Shown here piece after piece: positions 43,598 to 53,980 of a DNA stretch of 55,065 bases. Positions within the stretch are counted from its first letter, which is position 1; each line of letters starts with the position of its first letter. Under the pieces are notes generated by a model that had not been told where the DNA came from, ran no database searches, and saw only the letters and a list, made by a program, of their open reading frames with translations. This DNA comes from Mastigamoeba balamuthi (Eukaryota; Evosea; Mastigamoebida; Mastigamoebidae). The stretch lies in the NCBI GenBank assembly GCA_902651635.1, contig CACRSC010000084.1, positions 1,560,070 through 1,615,134 of the forward strand, read 5' to 3'. Both the position numbers and the translations under genes were made by a program.

Positions 43598-44560
43598 GTG
43601 GCGTTCGCTCTCGTCAGGGCGTTCAGGGACTCGCTGCACGTGCTCAAGGGCACCTCCGAAGGCGCGACCGAGAAGACGCTGGCCACGGGGCCTCTGCTCT
43701 CGACCCTTGAAGAAGGGCGCTGGGTCTCTGTGTGTGGCGCGGGTTCGCTGCGCGAGTTGGGGCAAGGCTGCCTGCCATCTCGGAGCTCCCCGGCGCGAAC
43801 GCGCTCGAAGACGGAGTGCTGCCGCCTCGTGGCGCCCCCAGGGCGCCATGATCGCACAGGCCCTCAGGCGCGTGTCGTTTGAGTGCGTGCCTGACGAGAC
43901 GCTGCGGTCCTTTGAGCAGCTCGGGTGCCAGAGGCTTGAGGAGATGTCCATCATCTCGCGGATCGGAGACCAGAACATCGCCGGCGACGAGCTCTCCAGA
44001 GAGGCCCTGAGGCTGGCTGAGTCCGTCGGTCATAAGGCGAGATGGATGCATGCCTGCTGGTGGCGTTCGTCTCTGTGGACAAGCACCGGCTGATGCTGCA
44101 CCGCCTCTGGTGGGAGACGTACTTCGTCCAGAGGCTCAGCCACACTGCTTTCGAGAGGAAGAACAGCGACTTTGGGGCAGCCCTGGCAAGGCTCACGGAG
44201 CTTGCTGGCACTGGTCACGAGCCTGCCGTCGCTGTCCGCGCTGACGATGGGCAGAGGGGGTCGAGGACAATCTGGAGCGCTGCCCTGTGCTCATGTCGCT
44301 GATGCTAACGATGTCTGCCTGCAAGCACTCGTTCGAATCCCTGCACAAGGCTGTGGTCCCCTGCCCGTCTCGCCAACCTGCTGGCCATGGATGACATGGG
44401 CAGGGACGACACCAGCATCGGGGTGCGCTGGATCAATGGCTTCCTGGCCGAGATGACAGAGCATGTTTCATACCTGTGCCCTGCGGACACTGACTCTAGG
44501 ACATCGGCATGTGGACACTGTGGCACTGCAGAAGCATTGAGGACAATCCACGTTATGAGA
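43598..44560 (+). pseudogene. F-box-family subfamily II copy, frameshifted, head-to-head with its neighbour
   Basis: Starts close to the head of the minus-strand subfamily I gene. Segments in order but different frames: FRDSLHVLKGTSEGATEKTL, MIAQALRRVSFECVPDETLR, GCQRLEEMSIISRIGDQNI, then LTELAGTGH and NGFLAEMTEHVSYLC. At least three frame changes make a functional product unlikely. No F-box precedes it. Confidence 0.65.
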
Positions 44561-44854
44561 GTGTGTTTGCGAATCATACAGATGTGCACGATTGCCGATG
44601 TCTCTCACGAGTAGTTCGAAGTGGGCTCTCTGGTGCTGACCAAAGCGTGTGCAACAGGTCATGGACAAACCCTGGGCACTCTGTGTGATACTGATAGTAC
44701 ATCTGTGAGACAGCGTGAAGTGTTGCTGGTATTGATAATGTGCCAGGTCTGTCACTGCTTCATGATTGCATCTGTTCGAGTAATTGCCAACCAGTCCAGC
44801 CCCTCTCATCCCAGTTGTGGCCTTCCCGACTCTGTAGTGCTTCTCGCACCTCCA

Positions 44855-45130
44855 ATGGCCAAAGAGCCCAGAATCACAGCACCTGTGAATGCCACTGTCG
44901 ACCTCACCGAGTGGCTTCCCGATGACATCGTGGCCCACATTCTCGCCATCGCCAGCCGTGGTGCACAGGCATCGGACGTCTGCTCGTTCACTCATGTCTG
45001 CCACTGATGGCGCTGGCACTGCAATGTGTTTCCCTTCGTGGCGTGGCGGGATGCTGAGTTCCGCTGGAGGCTGCCCTCACGCACGCCCTCTGCCCTCGTT
45101 GGGGTCCTTACTGTCTCCCACCACATAGAT
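44855..45130 (+). pseudogene. F-box gene fragment with in-frame stop
   Basis: ATG at 44855 begins MAKEPRITAPVNATVDLTEW, then LPDDIVAHILAIASRG and THVCH. A TGA follows at the point where other copies read VCRRW, and the downstream remnants (FVAWRDAEFRW, PSALVGVLT) continue in the same frame with further stops. It joins directly to a subfamily II-like segment at about 45150. Confidence 0.7.
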
Positions 45131-45149
45131 CGAGTATCTACCAGTCGTC

Positions 45150-45640
45150 TGTGGTGACCCAGACCATCTCTGAGCTGCCGGGAGTGAACGAGCTGTGCAA
45201 AGAAGTGCTACTGCCCAGGGGCTCCCCCGAGGGTGCCATGATCGTGGAGGCCCTCAGGCATGTCCAGATAGAGTGTGTGCCCAATGAAACGCTGCAGTCT
45301 TTTGTGGAGTTGGGGTGCCAGAGGCTCGAGCAGATGACCATTGTTGTAAGGATAGGAGAGGATGAGCTTGAGGGCAAAGACCTCTCCGAGAGGCCCGGCG
45401 GCTGGCAGAGTCCATCGGGCCCCTGCAGGTGCTCGAGGTGAAGCAAATGACAGTCCCACTGCTCGAGGGGTTCACGTTGGTGGACAGGCTCACATCGTCA
45501 CTGCACTGCCTCGAGTGGGTGTCGTTTTCATGCACATATGGAGCATTGAGCAGGCTGAGCTCTACAGTATTATTCCTGCTGCCAGTCGAATTTCGCAACC
45601 CATCAGGCTGCACAGGAACCGTTCTGAACCAGTGAGAGAC
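45150..45640 (+). pseudogene. Subfamily II F-box-repeat fragment
   Basis: Reads ISELPGVNELCKEVLLPRGS, GAMIVEALRHVQIECVPNET and GCQRLEQMTIVVRIGEDELE. It then shifts frame to MTVPLLEGFTLVDRLTSSLH and ends abruptly. This parallels the start of the copy at 37283, and the DNA match between them is high. Lacks the distal half. Confidence 0.65.
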
Positions 45641-45744
45641 AAAAAATGAAGAGATTTGTTGGCTCTTTCCATGCATGGCCTGTCATGCATCAGTGCTTGA
45701 CGGTTCCTGCTCCCGAGAATGAGTCGAAAAAAGAGGACCTCATT

Positions 45745-45895
45745 GTCAGAGATGGCACTGCAGGATCTTCGAGGACACCCGTCGAGTTCCGCAGTAAGGT
45801 GGCCATCTGGACAGGGCCCGACAAGGAGCGGGCATCGTTTCCATTCAAGGCCTCATGACTCGGGATCACTGTTAACTTCTCAGTCTACCTGATCG
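45745..45895 (+). pseudogene. Fragment of an XM-type membrane protein gene inside the F-box cluster
   Basis: The frame reads DGTAGSSRTPVEFRSKVAIW and PDKERASFPFKAS, then a TGA, then ITVNFS. This matches exon 2 of XM3 (APIEVRGEVVIWEV, PDKERASYPFRASW, WVTVNF), with a short deletion in the middle and a stop. Orientation is opposite to the intact XM genes. It records an XM copy lost from this end of the cluster. Confidence 0.7.
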
Positions 45896-46282
45896 TCAGC
45901 GGGGCCAGCATACAAGCGTGGCAGTATCGAGACCTCCTCGCTCTCTTCTGGCCATACACAACCTCCAAAAATCACTGTCTGAGTATGATGTTCTAATTGG
46001 CAACACGCTATCCTTTCTACTGTTTGTGCAGGTGGCTTCCTTGTCTGTACTATGCAAAAAGCAGAGGACACAAAGAGAAAAGAAAAGAGACAGATTTTCT
46101 CATTCATATGACCACATGGCAATGAGCGACCAACAGACAGACAATAGGGCAAGGAAATCAAAGTTGGAATGAGTCACAAAGAGCACTCGATGCACTCACT
46201 GCTCCAGAGCATCATGTGTGTTGTCGGGGAACATGGAGCTCCGCTCAGAGAGAGGCTATGTTCACCATACAGTGAAAAACAC

Positions 46283-46351
46283 TGGTGCTTCCAGGGATCG
46301 AACCTGGGACATTTGCGTTATCAGCACGACGTGCTACTAAGTCCGTTGCAG
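46283..46351 (-). pseudogene. tRNA-Ile (GAT anticodon) lacking its 5' acceptor strand
   Basis: On the minus strand the sequence has a D-arm remnant, anticodon loop CTGATAA (anticodon GAT) and a canonical T arm CCAGG-TTCGATC-CCTGG. The 3' acceptor AAGCACC and discriminator A end at 46283. The expected 5' strand GGTGCTT is absent. In its place is coding-like sequence of the adjacent F-box copy (LQRARSHLPL). Most likely a tRNA pseudogene truncated by the rearrangement that placed the F-box fragment beside it. Confidence 0.65.
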
Positions 46352-47264
46352 AGGGGCAGGTGGGACCTGGCTCTCTGCAGGGCCGCAGTGTCCTGCATGC
46401 CGATGTCCTGATTCGCCAGAGTCTGCAGGGCGGACAGCCACTCAGCATCAGCCGCCATCTCAGCAAGGAGGACGTTGATCAAGCGCACCCCAGGGCTGAA
46501 GTCACTCCTGCCCACGTCGATCACCAAGAGGTGCACAAGCCTTGACAGCGGCACCACTGCCCTGCATAGGGACTCGGACGTGTGCTTGTGGGGGCATGAG
46601 CGTCAGTGACATGCACACAGGGCAGTGCACCAGAGTGCTCTCGACTCCCTCGGTCCATGCTATTGTCAGCGAGGACAGCGATGGCAGGCTCATGACCAGT
46701 TCCAGCACCCCTTCATTGAGGTCGGGGTCCTGGACAGCCAGCTCGGTAAGCCCCGTGAGCCTCGCCAGCGCTGCCTGAAGATGCTGTTCTTCCTCTCGAA
46801 AGTGGTGTGGCTGAACCTCTGAATGAAGTACGTCTCCCACCAGAGGCAGCACAGCATCAGCCAGTGCTTGTCCACAGAGATGAATGCTGCCAGCAGGCAG
46901 GCATCCATCTCTTCTCATGGCTGACGGACTCAGCCAGCCTCAGGGCCTCTCTGAAGAGCTTGTCGCCGGTGATGTTCTGGTCTCTGATCCTCGAGACGAT
47001 GGACATCTCCTAGGCCCTCTGGCACCTGAGCTGCTTGAAGGACTGCAGCATCTCGTCGGGCATGCACTCAAACAACACGCGCCTGAGGGCCTGCACGATC
47101 ATGACACCCTCGGGGGAGCCACGAGGTGGCAGCACTTCATTATCGAGCACGTTTGTGCCAAGGGAGCTAAGAGATGGCGGGAAGCCTTGCCCCAATTCAC
47201 ACAGTGAACCTGTGCCACCCAGCGCCCTGATGTCAAGGGTCAAGAGCAGAGGGCACGTGGCCAC
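46325..47264 (-). pseudogene. Subfamily II F-box-repeat copy, frameshifted
   Basis: From 47264 leftward: ATCPLLLTLDIRALGGTGSL, GVMIVQALRRVLFECMPDEM, then other frames with LARLTGLTELAVQDPDL, LPSLSSLTIAWTEGVEST and LLAEMAADAEWLSALQTLAN. The distal part runs into the tRNA-Ile relic. At its head it abuts a short inverted segment (about 47272-47338). Confidence 0.65.
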
Positions 47265-47473
47265 GTGCCTCCACGCTTGTCAGGGCGTGCAGGGACTCGC
47301 TGCGCATGCTCAAGGGCGCCACCGAAGACATGGCCGAGAATGCCACGTCCTTGCCAATGGCCTCTGGAGGAGTGGAATCCAAAAAGGCGTTGCTGCTGCT
47401 TCGTGTCAGTGCTAGCAAGTTGCTGTCACTTAACATTCTGTTTGGGGTCCTCTGGTACTCTTGCTCTGCACCT

Positions 47474-48895
47474 ATGAAGGGGCCCCAAGGAGCGCACACA
47501 GCACCTGCAGGAGCCCACGTTGACCTCACTGAGTGCCTCCCTGATGACATCATGTCCCACGTCTTCACTTTCGTCGGCCAGTGCACAAATGCCTCGGAGG
47601 TCTGCGAGATGAGCTGCATTTGCTGCAGGTGGCGCAGGCTCCTCAACAAGCCCCCCTTCGAGGCCTGGCGGGCCACCTATTGCTCATGGAGTGTGTCCTC
47701 ACACGTACCCCCTGCCCTCGTGGGTACCCTCTACCTCTCCGACATCAATCGTCTGCCTGCTGGTTTGTGGTGGCCCAGGCCCCCGCACATCAACCCCAGC
47801 CTCTGGGGCCCCCACATGCTCGCCTTTGAGAATGAGGGCCCTGTGGATGTGGAACTGGAGCTGGTGGAGCTCTGCAGGGACTTGCTGCGCACCCTCGATG
47901 GTGGGCACCCTGAGGCAGTACAGACCGCCCTTGCCACCTGCCCCCTGCTCAGGTCACTTGATGTGAGTGCCCTGGACAACTGCATTGTGTGCGGGTTCGT
48001 TGAGCATGCCAGAGTGGGGCTCTTGGCCATCGATGAGCTCCCGGGCATCAATGATGTCGGTGACTGTGAGCTGCCACCCGGTGACTCAGCCACCAGCAGA
48101 ATGCTCACGCAGGTCCTCAGGAGCGTCCACATCAAGGGCACATTGGAGGAGGCACTGCACTCGCTGGTGGCTCTGGGGTGCCAGCATCTGAAGAGCCTGA
48201 GCTGCTGGCTGTGCCTCGTGAAGGGGCACGACAGCAGTGATGACCTGCTCAGTGATGTGCAGATGCTCGCTGAGGGCCTCTGCCTGCTGCGCACGCTTAA
48301 GGCCAAGGAGATCAAGGTGCTGATACTCACGGCCTTTGCTGAGGCTGATCAGCATGCAGTCACTGCAATGCCTCGAGTGGCGAAAGTACAGGTCTGGTAT
48401 CTTGGACGATGAGCACAGTGCAGCAGAGAATGTGCAGTTTGCTGCAGCGCTGGCGAGACTCATGGCGCTGGAGAGGCTGGTCCTGGAGGACATGAACCAC
48501 ATGTACAGGGTGCTGGCGGTGCTTCTGAGTCTGAGGTTGCTGGTGTTGCTGGTGACGCAGTGGGCTGAGGGGATGGAGGCGGTCCTGCTGCAGTGCATGC
48601 AGCTCACGTTCCTCCACCTATGGCCCCGTGCACTCCCGAGCTCCTGCAGAGCACTGTGGTGCCTCTGGTGGGGCTCGTGTGTCTGGAGCTGGTCACGGGC
48701 ACTGTCGCTGAGCACTGCACGGACAGCTTTGTCCGTAATCTTGTGGAACACAGTGAGTGGCTGCCAGCACATTGGGAGATGGGGGTCCAGGGGGTGGACC
48801 CGGGGGTCGCAGATGACCTCAGTGACTCGAGACTGCAGGTTGAGGTCTGGGACATGACCATCTCCCTGGACGAGTACAGCGAAGAGCGAGGATGA
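47474..48895 (+). pseudogene. F-box protein gene (subfamily I), two frameshifts in the distal half
   Basis: ATG at 47474 gives MKGPQGAHTAPAGAHVDLTE, then the F-box LPDDIMSHVF and CRWRRLLNKPPFEAW. The frame stays open to a stop at 48412. The continuation of the family sequence is in a second frame from about 48340 (LQCLEWRKYRSGILDDEHSA) and a third from about 48620 (CTPELLQSTVVPLVGLV to DMTISLDEYSEERG, stop 48895). Compared with the intact copy at 50687, nothing large is missing, so two small indels explain it. No splice sites fit the shifts well. An upstream ATG at 47306 is in frame but lies in rearranged DNA. Confidence 0.7.
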
Positions 48896-50686
48896 GGACG
48901 AAGGGAGCACAGAGGGCGGTGCTTCAGACAAGGGATCCGACTTGGCCTCCAATTGATGAGAATGTCTTCACCCCACTGCTGAGACTGCTGCTGCAAATGT
49001 TCGGGATGATGTTCGGGGACATCCAGTTAACATTCCAGCTTCATGCCCTATACTACTGCTATTTAATGCTCTTTTTCTCTGAGAGCTTCCTACTCATATT
49101 TATAAGTTTACCAATCAGAGAGTTCAAGGAATGGGTACCAGTTGACCGACAGAAGCTACTGGGCTTCATGGCTATTGTTTTATACAGCAGACAGTACAAA
49201 AGCTATCCGAAAGCTCTGGATTAAAGACAGAGATATAAAGTGTAAAGTAAAGTATGTCACGGCAGCATTTTGTAGATATTTAAATTCTTCACTTTGCTTT
49301 AACCAGATCTACAAGCAATGATAGAATGAATCTTCTTTTGAGACCCCGACACCACGTTCTGGAAATCTCCTATGTTATGATCAGGGATACTCCACATAGG
49401 AGACTGCCCAAAGAATACATGCAAAATTCACTATTTCCATGACAGCCAGGTCACCTTCCTGGCTCTGGGCAAAGAGGTTGTGCTCCTTTAAGCTCAAGCA
49501 GGACGAAATGAGAATCACAGTATCCCCTCATGGTTTCTTGGCTGCTCTGGCCTGGAGAGATAATGGATAAGTTCATTTTCTCATAAATATCATTCCTTCT
49601 GTTTGCCTCTGTCTCACCAGACTCAAGAAGAGGGAACCCTCTTATGAAAAGCAGGAATAAGAGGTCTCTGCCATTGCAGAGTGGGTCAGGAGTGAATACC
49701 ATGCTATGGATGCTGTTAATGTCAGGTCTGGATTACTTCACTCTCACACTACAGGCTGCTCGAGTGGACTATGCCTAACTTCCACCTTATTGTTATGCTG
49801 TGTAACCAGAATGCTTATCATATCTATTGCATGCAAACCAAAAGTAAGATATCATTGGATGCCTTCACTGATGCAGTTGTATATGAACACACACACCACA
49901 ATAACAAGTCATCATTCAACTCCTGAATTCCCACAGATGCCCATGCTTGCCACAGAATCTGCTATGTCTTCCCTTCCCATTACTACTCCTTTTGCTGGTT
50001 CACAAAGAGGAAGAGATCATCAAGCAACTACCTGTGCACCCAATGCAGGTTGATGCTTCATAAGAAATATGTGTTACTTCACAACACCACACACTGACCA
50101 GTAACAGCAAGACTCATACTGCAAAAACAAAAGTCAGAATGTTCAAGAGAAAAACAAAATTAGTAATGCCAGCTGTTCCTGTAACAGCCAACACCATCAC
50201 ATCCAGAAACAAGAAAAGTAGAGGCTTTTGTGGTCGTTCTATCATAACCTGTGAACGTGCAGCTACACTTCAACACACTAATTCTCTGACTAACTTATAA
50301 CGTCTAACATACTCCTGTCATGCTGTCTCGCCCACCATACTCACCTGCTACACATAGGCAATGGTTCCACAGTGCAAAACTTTGCTTCTTTATCGACCTC
50401 GCCCTATCAAATACATTTCCACACAACTACACATTAACATTTCTTCCTCTTATGGTGCACACATATGGCTTGTATGATACACTTTCAGCTCTCACACTGG
50501 TATATGTTTTTTTCATACTGAGTTTTTCACCGAAACTGGTAACATGGTACGTTTGGCAAAAAAACAAATTAGTGTGGTACAGGATCCCCTCAACATGAAG
50601 CAACAGAGTCGCTTTTTTGGTTTATCTGGTTGATCTCTCTCAGTGTGCCTACTCTGCTGCACAGTGAGTGTGAGACGCCATTTGCA
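48896..50686. other. AT-rich gap, no gene recognised
   Basis: Almost 1.8 kb of AT-rich DNA with only short, non-biased frames. No RNA gene, terminal inverted repeat or long tandem repeat was found. The last ~90 bp resemble the flank at 42190-42240, so they are 3' flank of the F-box gene that follows. Confidence 0.5.
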
Positions 50687-52177
50687 TCAATCTGAGGTAG
50701 AGTCGGAATCCTGCTCTGAGGCTTCGCCCCTTGTGCCCCCTTCGTCCTCCTCGCTCTCTTCGCTCTCCTGGGGGGTGGCCATGTCCCAGACCTCAACCTG
50801 CGGTCTGAAGTCACTGAGGTCATCAGCGACTCCTGGGTCCACCCCCTTGACCCCCATCTCCCGAAGCTCCGGCAGCCACTCGCTGTGATACGCCAGCTCA
50901 GCGATGAAGTTGTCCGTGCAGTTCCCAGCACCAATACCCCCGACCAGCTCCAGGTGCACGAGCCCCGCCAGAGGCACCACAGCGCTCTGCAGGAGCTCGG
51001 GCGCGCACGGGGCCGTTAGCAGGTGGAGGAACGTGAGCTGCGTGCACTGCGGCAGGACCGCCTCCATCCCCTCGGCCCACTGCGTCGCCAGCGACACCAG
51101 CGACCTCAGGCTGGGCAGCGCTAGCAGCGCCCCGCGCATGTGGTTCTTGTCCTCCAGGACCAGCCTCTCCAGCGCCGTGAGTCTCGCCAGCGCCGCAGCG
51201 AACTGCGCGTTCTCTGCTGCGCTGCGCTCGTCGTCCCAGTGGACTGCCCTGTAGTTCCTCCACGTGAGGAATCTCAGCGATCGCGCCTGCCGCTCGTCCT
51301 CCGCGAAGGCCGTGAGCATCGTCACCTCTACCAGGTCAGTCGTGAGCCTGCGCAGCGGGCAGAGGCCCTCGGCGAGCATCCGCGCGTCGCGGAGTAGTTC
51401 ATCACTGCGGGAGCGCCACTTCACGAGGCACAGCCAGCAGCTCAGGTGCTCCAGCCGCTGGCACCCCAGCGCCACCAGCGAGCGCAGCACCTTCTCCAAC
51501 GCGCCCTCGATTTTGATGCTCCGGAGAGCATGCGCGAGCATTCTGCCCTCAGGCGAGTCTCCGGGAGGCAGTTCGCAGTCGTTGACCTTGTTGAGGCCCG
51601 GGAGCTCATCGATGGCCGGGAGCCCCGCTCTGGCGCGCTCAACGAACCCGCGCACGACGCAGTTGTCCAGGGCACTCACATCGAGTGACCTGAGCAGGGG
51701 ACAGGTGGCAAGGGCGGCCTGTGCGGCCTCAGGGTGCCCGCCCTCGAGGGTGCGCAGCGAGTCCCTGCAGAGCCCCACGAGCTCCAGCTCCACGGCCTGG
51801 AAGCCACGGTCTTTTTCGAAAACGAGAGTGTGGGGGCCCCAGAGGCTGGGGTCGATGTGCGGGGGCCTGGGCCGCCACAGACCAGCAGGCAGAGTGTCGA
51901 TGTCGGGTAAGACGTCGAGGAGGCCCACGAGGGCGGAGGGGGCGCGCGAGTGTCGCCGCCAGAGAAACTCGGTTTCCCGCCAGGCCTCGAAGGGGGGCCT
52001 GTTGAGGAGCCTGTGCCACCTGCGGCAGACGCGAGTGAGCACGCAGACCTCCGAGACCCTCGTGTTGCGGCTGGTGATGGCAAGGATGCGGGCCACGATT
52101 TCGTCGGGGAGGCACTGGGTGAGGTCGACGTGGGCTCCTGAAGGCGCTGTGCGCGCTCCTGGGGGCAGCTCCTCCAT
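50687..52177 (-). CDS. F-box protein (subfamily I), intact copy
   Basis: A single open frame of 496 residues with no intron. The start MEELPPGARTAPSGAHVDLT matches the beginning of every other subfamily I copy, which is why 52177 is preferred over upstream non-ATG codons. The F-box lies at about residues 18-65 (CLPDEIVARILAITSRN, LTRVCRRWHRLLNRPPFEAW). It would bind Skp1 and link a substrate to an SCF ubiquitin ligase. The rest consists of leucine-rich, LRR-like strands (CPLLRSLDVSALDNCVVRG, LVALGCQRLEHLSCWLCLV, LARLTALERLVLED), typical of substrate-binding regions. The C-terminus is strongly acidic (EESEESEEDEGG). The substrate is unknown. This is the only copy here that is both complete and undamaged. 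Confidence 0.82.
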   Translation of the reverse strand: MEELPPGARTAPSGAHVDLTQCLPDEIVARILAITSRNTRVSEVCVLTRVCRRWHRLLNRPPFEAWRETEFLWRRHSRAPSALVGLLDVLPDIDTLPAGLWRPRPPHIDPSLWGPHTLVFEKDRGFQAVELELVGLCRDSLRTLEGGHPEAAQAALATCPLLRSLDVSALDNCVVRGFVERARAGLPAIDELPGLNKVNDCELPPGDSPEGRMLAHALRSIKIEGALEKVLRSLVALGCQRLEHLSCWLCLVKWRSRSDELLRDARMLAEGLCPLRRLTTDLVEVTMLTAFAEDERQARSLRFLTWRNYRAVHWDDERSAAENAQFAAALARLTALERLVLEDKNHMRGALLALPSLRSLVSLATQWAEGMEAVLPQCTQLTFLHLLTAPCAPELLQSAVVPLAGLVHLELVGGIGAGNCTDNFIAELAYHSEWLPELREMGVKGVDPGVADDLSDFRPQVEVWDMATPQESEESEEDEGGTRGEASEQDSDSTSD

Positions 52178-52643
52178 CTGTGTCGCCCGGGGATGTATGA
52201 CAGAGCTGTGGTGGTCACACTGCCGAGAGGACCGCAACAGAGTGATACGTGACGGCAACTGGGGCCAGCGCAGACACGAAGCAGCGGCAGCGCCTTTCCC
52301 GATCCTCGTCCTCAGACATCACCAATTGAAGGGTCTTAATCAAAAATGCTGATTGGCTTGCGGCATGTGAGCGTCTCCAAGTCGTCCATCGCCATGAGTG
52401 TTAATGAATGGTCCCATTAGTCTGTCGCAGTCCCTGTCGATTGAGACACAAGGGCCACAGACTCCCACACAAACCGCAGACAGTAAGGTGTGTGAAAGGC
52501 AAGTGGGAATCAGTCGAATACGCTCTCGATGTACTCGGTGCTATCCAATTATGTCGCTTTCCCCGATGTCCTGGGTCACGACGCTCCTCTCAGTGAGAGA
52601 CGTGCCTACTGTGCCGATCAGCGAGTGCGGGAAGACATTCACA
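52178..52643. other. Spacer between F-box copies
   Basis: 466 bp upstream of the intact F-box gene. It contains TTCGTGTCTGCGCTGG (minus strand), resembling the 5' flanks of other subfamily I copies, and otherwise nothing recognisable. Probably holds the promoter. Confidence 0.4.
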
Positions 52644-53445
52644 TCAATCGGAGATTGAGTCGAATTCCTCGTCAGAATCCCCGCCCTCTGTGCCCCCTTC
52701 ATCCTCCTCGTCCTCCTCGTCCTCGCTCTTCTCGTGCGAGTAGGGCGTCATGTCCAAGACCTCAACCTGCGGTCTGAAGTCACAGAGGTCTTGTACGACC
52801 CCCGGGTCCACCCCCTGGACCCCATCTTCCGAAGCGCTGGCAGCCACTCGCTGTGCTCCGCCAGATCACCGACGAAGCTGTCCGTGCAGTGCTCAGCGAC
52901 AGCGCTCGCGACCAGCTCCAGGCGCACGAGCCCCGCCAGAGGCACCACAGCGCTCTGCAGGAGCTCGGGACCACACGGGGCCATTTGTATGTGGAGGAAC
53001 GTGAGCTGCGTGCACTGCGGCAGGACCGCCTCCATCCCCTCGGCCCACTGCGTCGCCAGCGACACCAGCGACCTCAAGCTGGCAGCGCTAGCAGCGCCCC
53101 GCGCATGTGGTTCATGCCCTCCAGGACCAGCCTCTCCAGCGCCGTGAGTCTCGCCAGCGCCGCAGCGAACTGCGCGTTCTCTGCTGCGCTGCGCTCGTCG
53201 TCCCAGTGGTACAACATGTCGTTCAGCCACTCGAGGCATCGCAGTGACCGCGCCTGCCGCTAGGTCTCGGCGAAGGCCTTGAGCATCGGTGCCTCGGCGT
53301 CCTCTATCTCAAGCATGTGCAGCGGGCAGAGGCCCTCGGCGAGCATCCGTGCGTCACCGAGCAGGTCTGCGCCGCTGACGTGCCCCTCCGCAAGGCACAG
53401 CCAGCAGCTCAGGCTCTCCAGCCGCTGGCACCCCAGCGCCACCAG
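52644..53445 (-). pseudogene. F-box protein gene (subfamily I), 5'-truncated and frameshifted
   Basis: Starts within the family at SLVALGCQRLESLSCWLCL, without an F-box. It changes frame after MLKAFAET (stop at about 53260) and again near 53100, continuing LVSLATQWAEGMEAVLPQCT and LVRLELVASAVAEHCTDS. It ends in the acidic tail SEDEEDEEDEGG and a stop at 52644. The last ~65 codons are well preserved. Confidence 0.7.
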
Positions 53446-53607
53446 CGAGCGGGGTGCCTGAGGCTCGAGGAGCTGTCCATATCGGAGCGGGGAACGTGGC
53501 CAGCAGACACGGGACCCTGTTCTGCGAGTCCGAGCTGGCATCGAGGGACACGTGTGCCTCCTTGAGGACGTGGCGGAGGATGACACGTGGGATGCTCTGG
53601 AGTGAGT
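53446..53607 (+). pseudogene. Short distal fragment of a subfamily II copy
   Basis: Plus-strand LRLEELSISERGT matches the GCQRLEEMSI segment of other copies. Further on, VCLLEDVAEDDTWDALE and a TGA at about 53605 match the DNDLDALEN end of the copy at 37283. Most of the middle is missing. It abuts the minus-strand subfamily I relic at 53445. Confidence 0.55.
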
Positions 53608-53980
53608 GCATCAGGTGATCTGTCTGGCTCATTCCCACTTCTCTTTCCTTGCAGTATGGCCCGTCTATTTGTTGTTCATCACCATGAGGTCGTATGAATG
53701 AGCCAATCTGTCCCTTCCTTGTCTCACTCTTTAGTCCTCAATTTTTGTCAGAGGACAGACAGGAAGCCACACACTCCCGCACAAACAGCAGAGAGGACAG
53801 CACGAACCTTGTTAGCCAATCAGATTGTCATATTCAGGCGTTGCTTCTTTTACGGTGACGTTCCGGAGGACGAGGCACGGAGAAGAGTGTGGCCGCTGCT
53901 TCGTGTTGGCGCTGGCACGACGGTGCCATCACTCAATACCCTGTTGGGGGGGTCCTCTGGTACTCTCTTGCTGTGCCCCT
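53608..53980. promoter_or_regulatory. 5' flank of the right-edge F-box gene
   Basis: The region just before the ATG at 53981 is similar to the 5' flanks of the copies at 43468 and 47474 (RVGAGTTVPSLNTLLGG read in frame resembles RVTAGELPSLNTLLGG). This conserved block may be 5' leader or promoter sequence. It is in frame with the ATG in some copies, so a longer N-terminus cannot be excluded. Confidence 0.4.

Noticed and set aside
43468-43978. N-terminal extension of the F-box frame at 42515 upstream of 43468
   Set aside because: These residues are the antisense translation of the head-to-head subfamily II copy. The conserved start MEGxP-GARTAP is shared by four copies.
42252-44093. 613-codon plus-strand frame
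   Set aside because: For the most part an antisense shadow of the F-box gene on the minus strand. Only its last part, from about 43840, matches subfamily II in sense.
48896-50640. Transposon or gene in the AT-rich gap
   Set aside because: No terminal inverted repeats, no frame above about 115 codons, and no sequence similarity to the element at 3317-4980.
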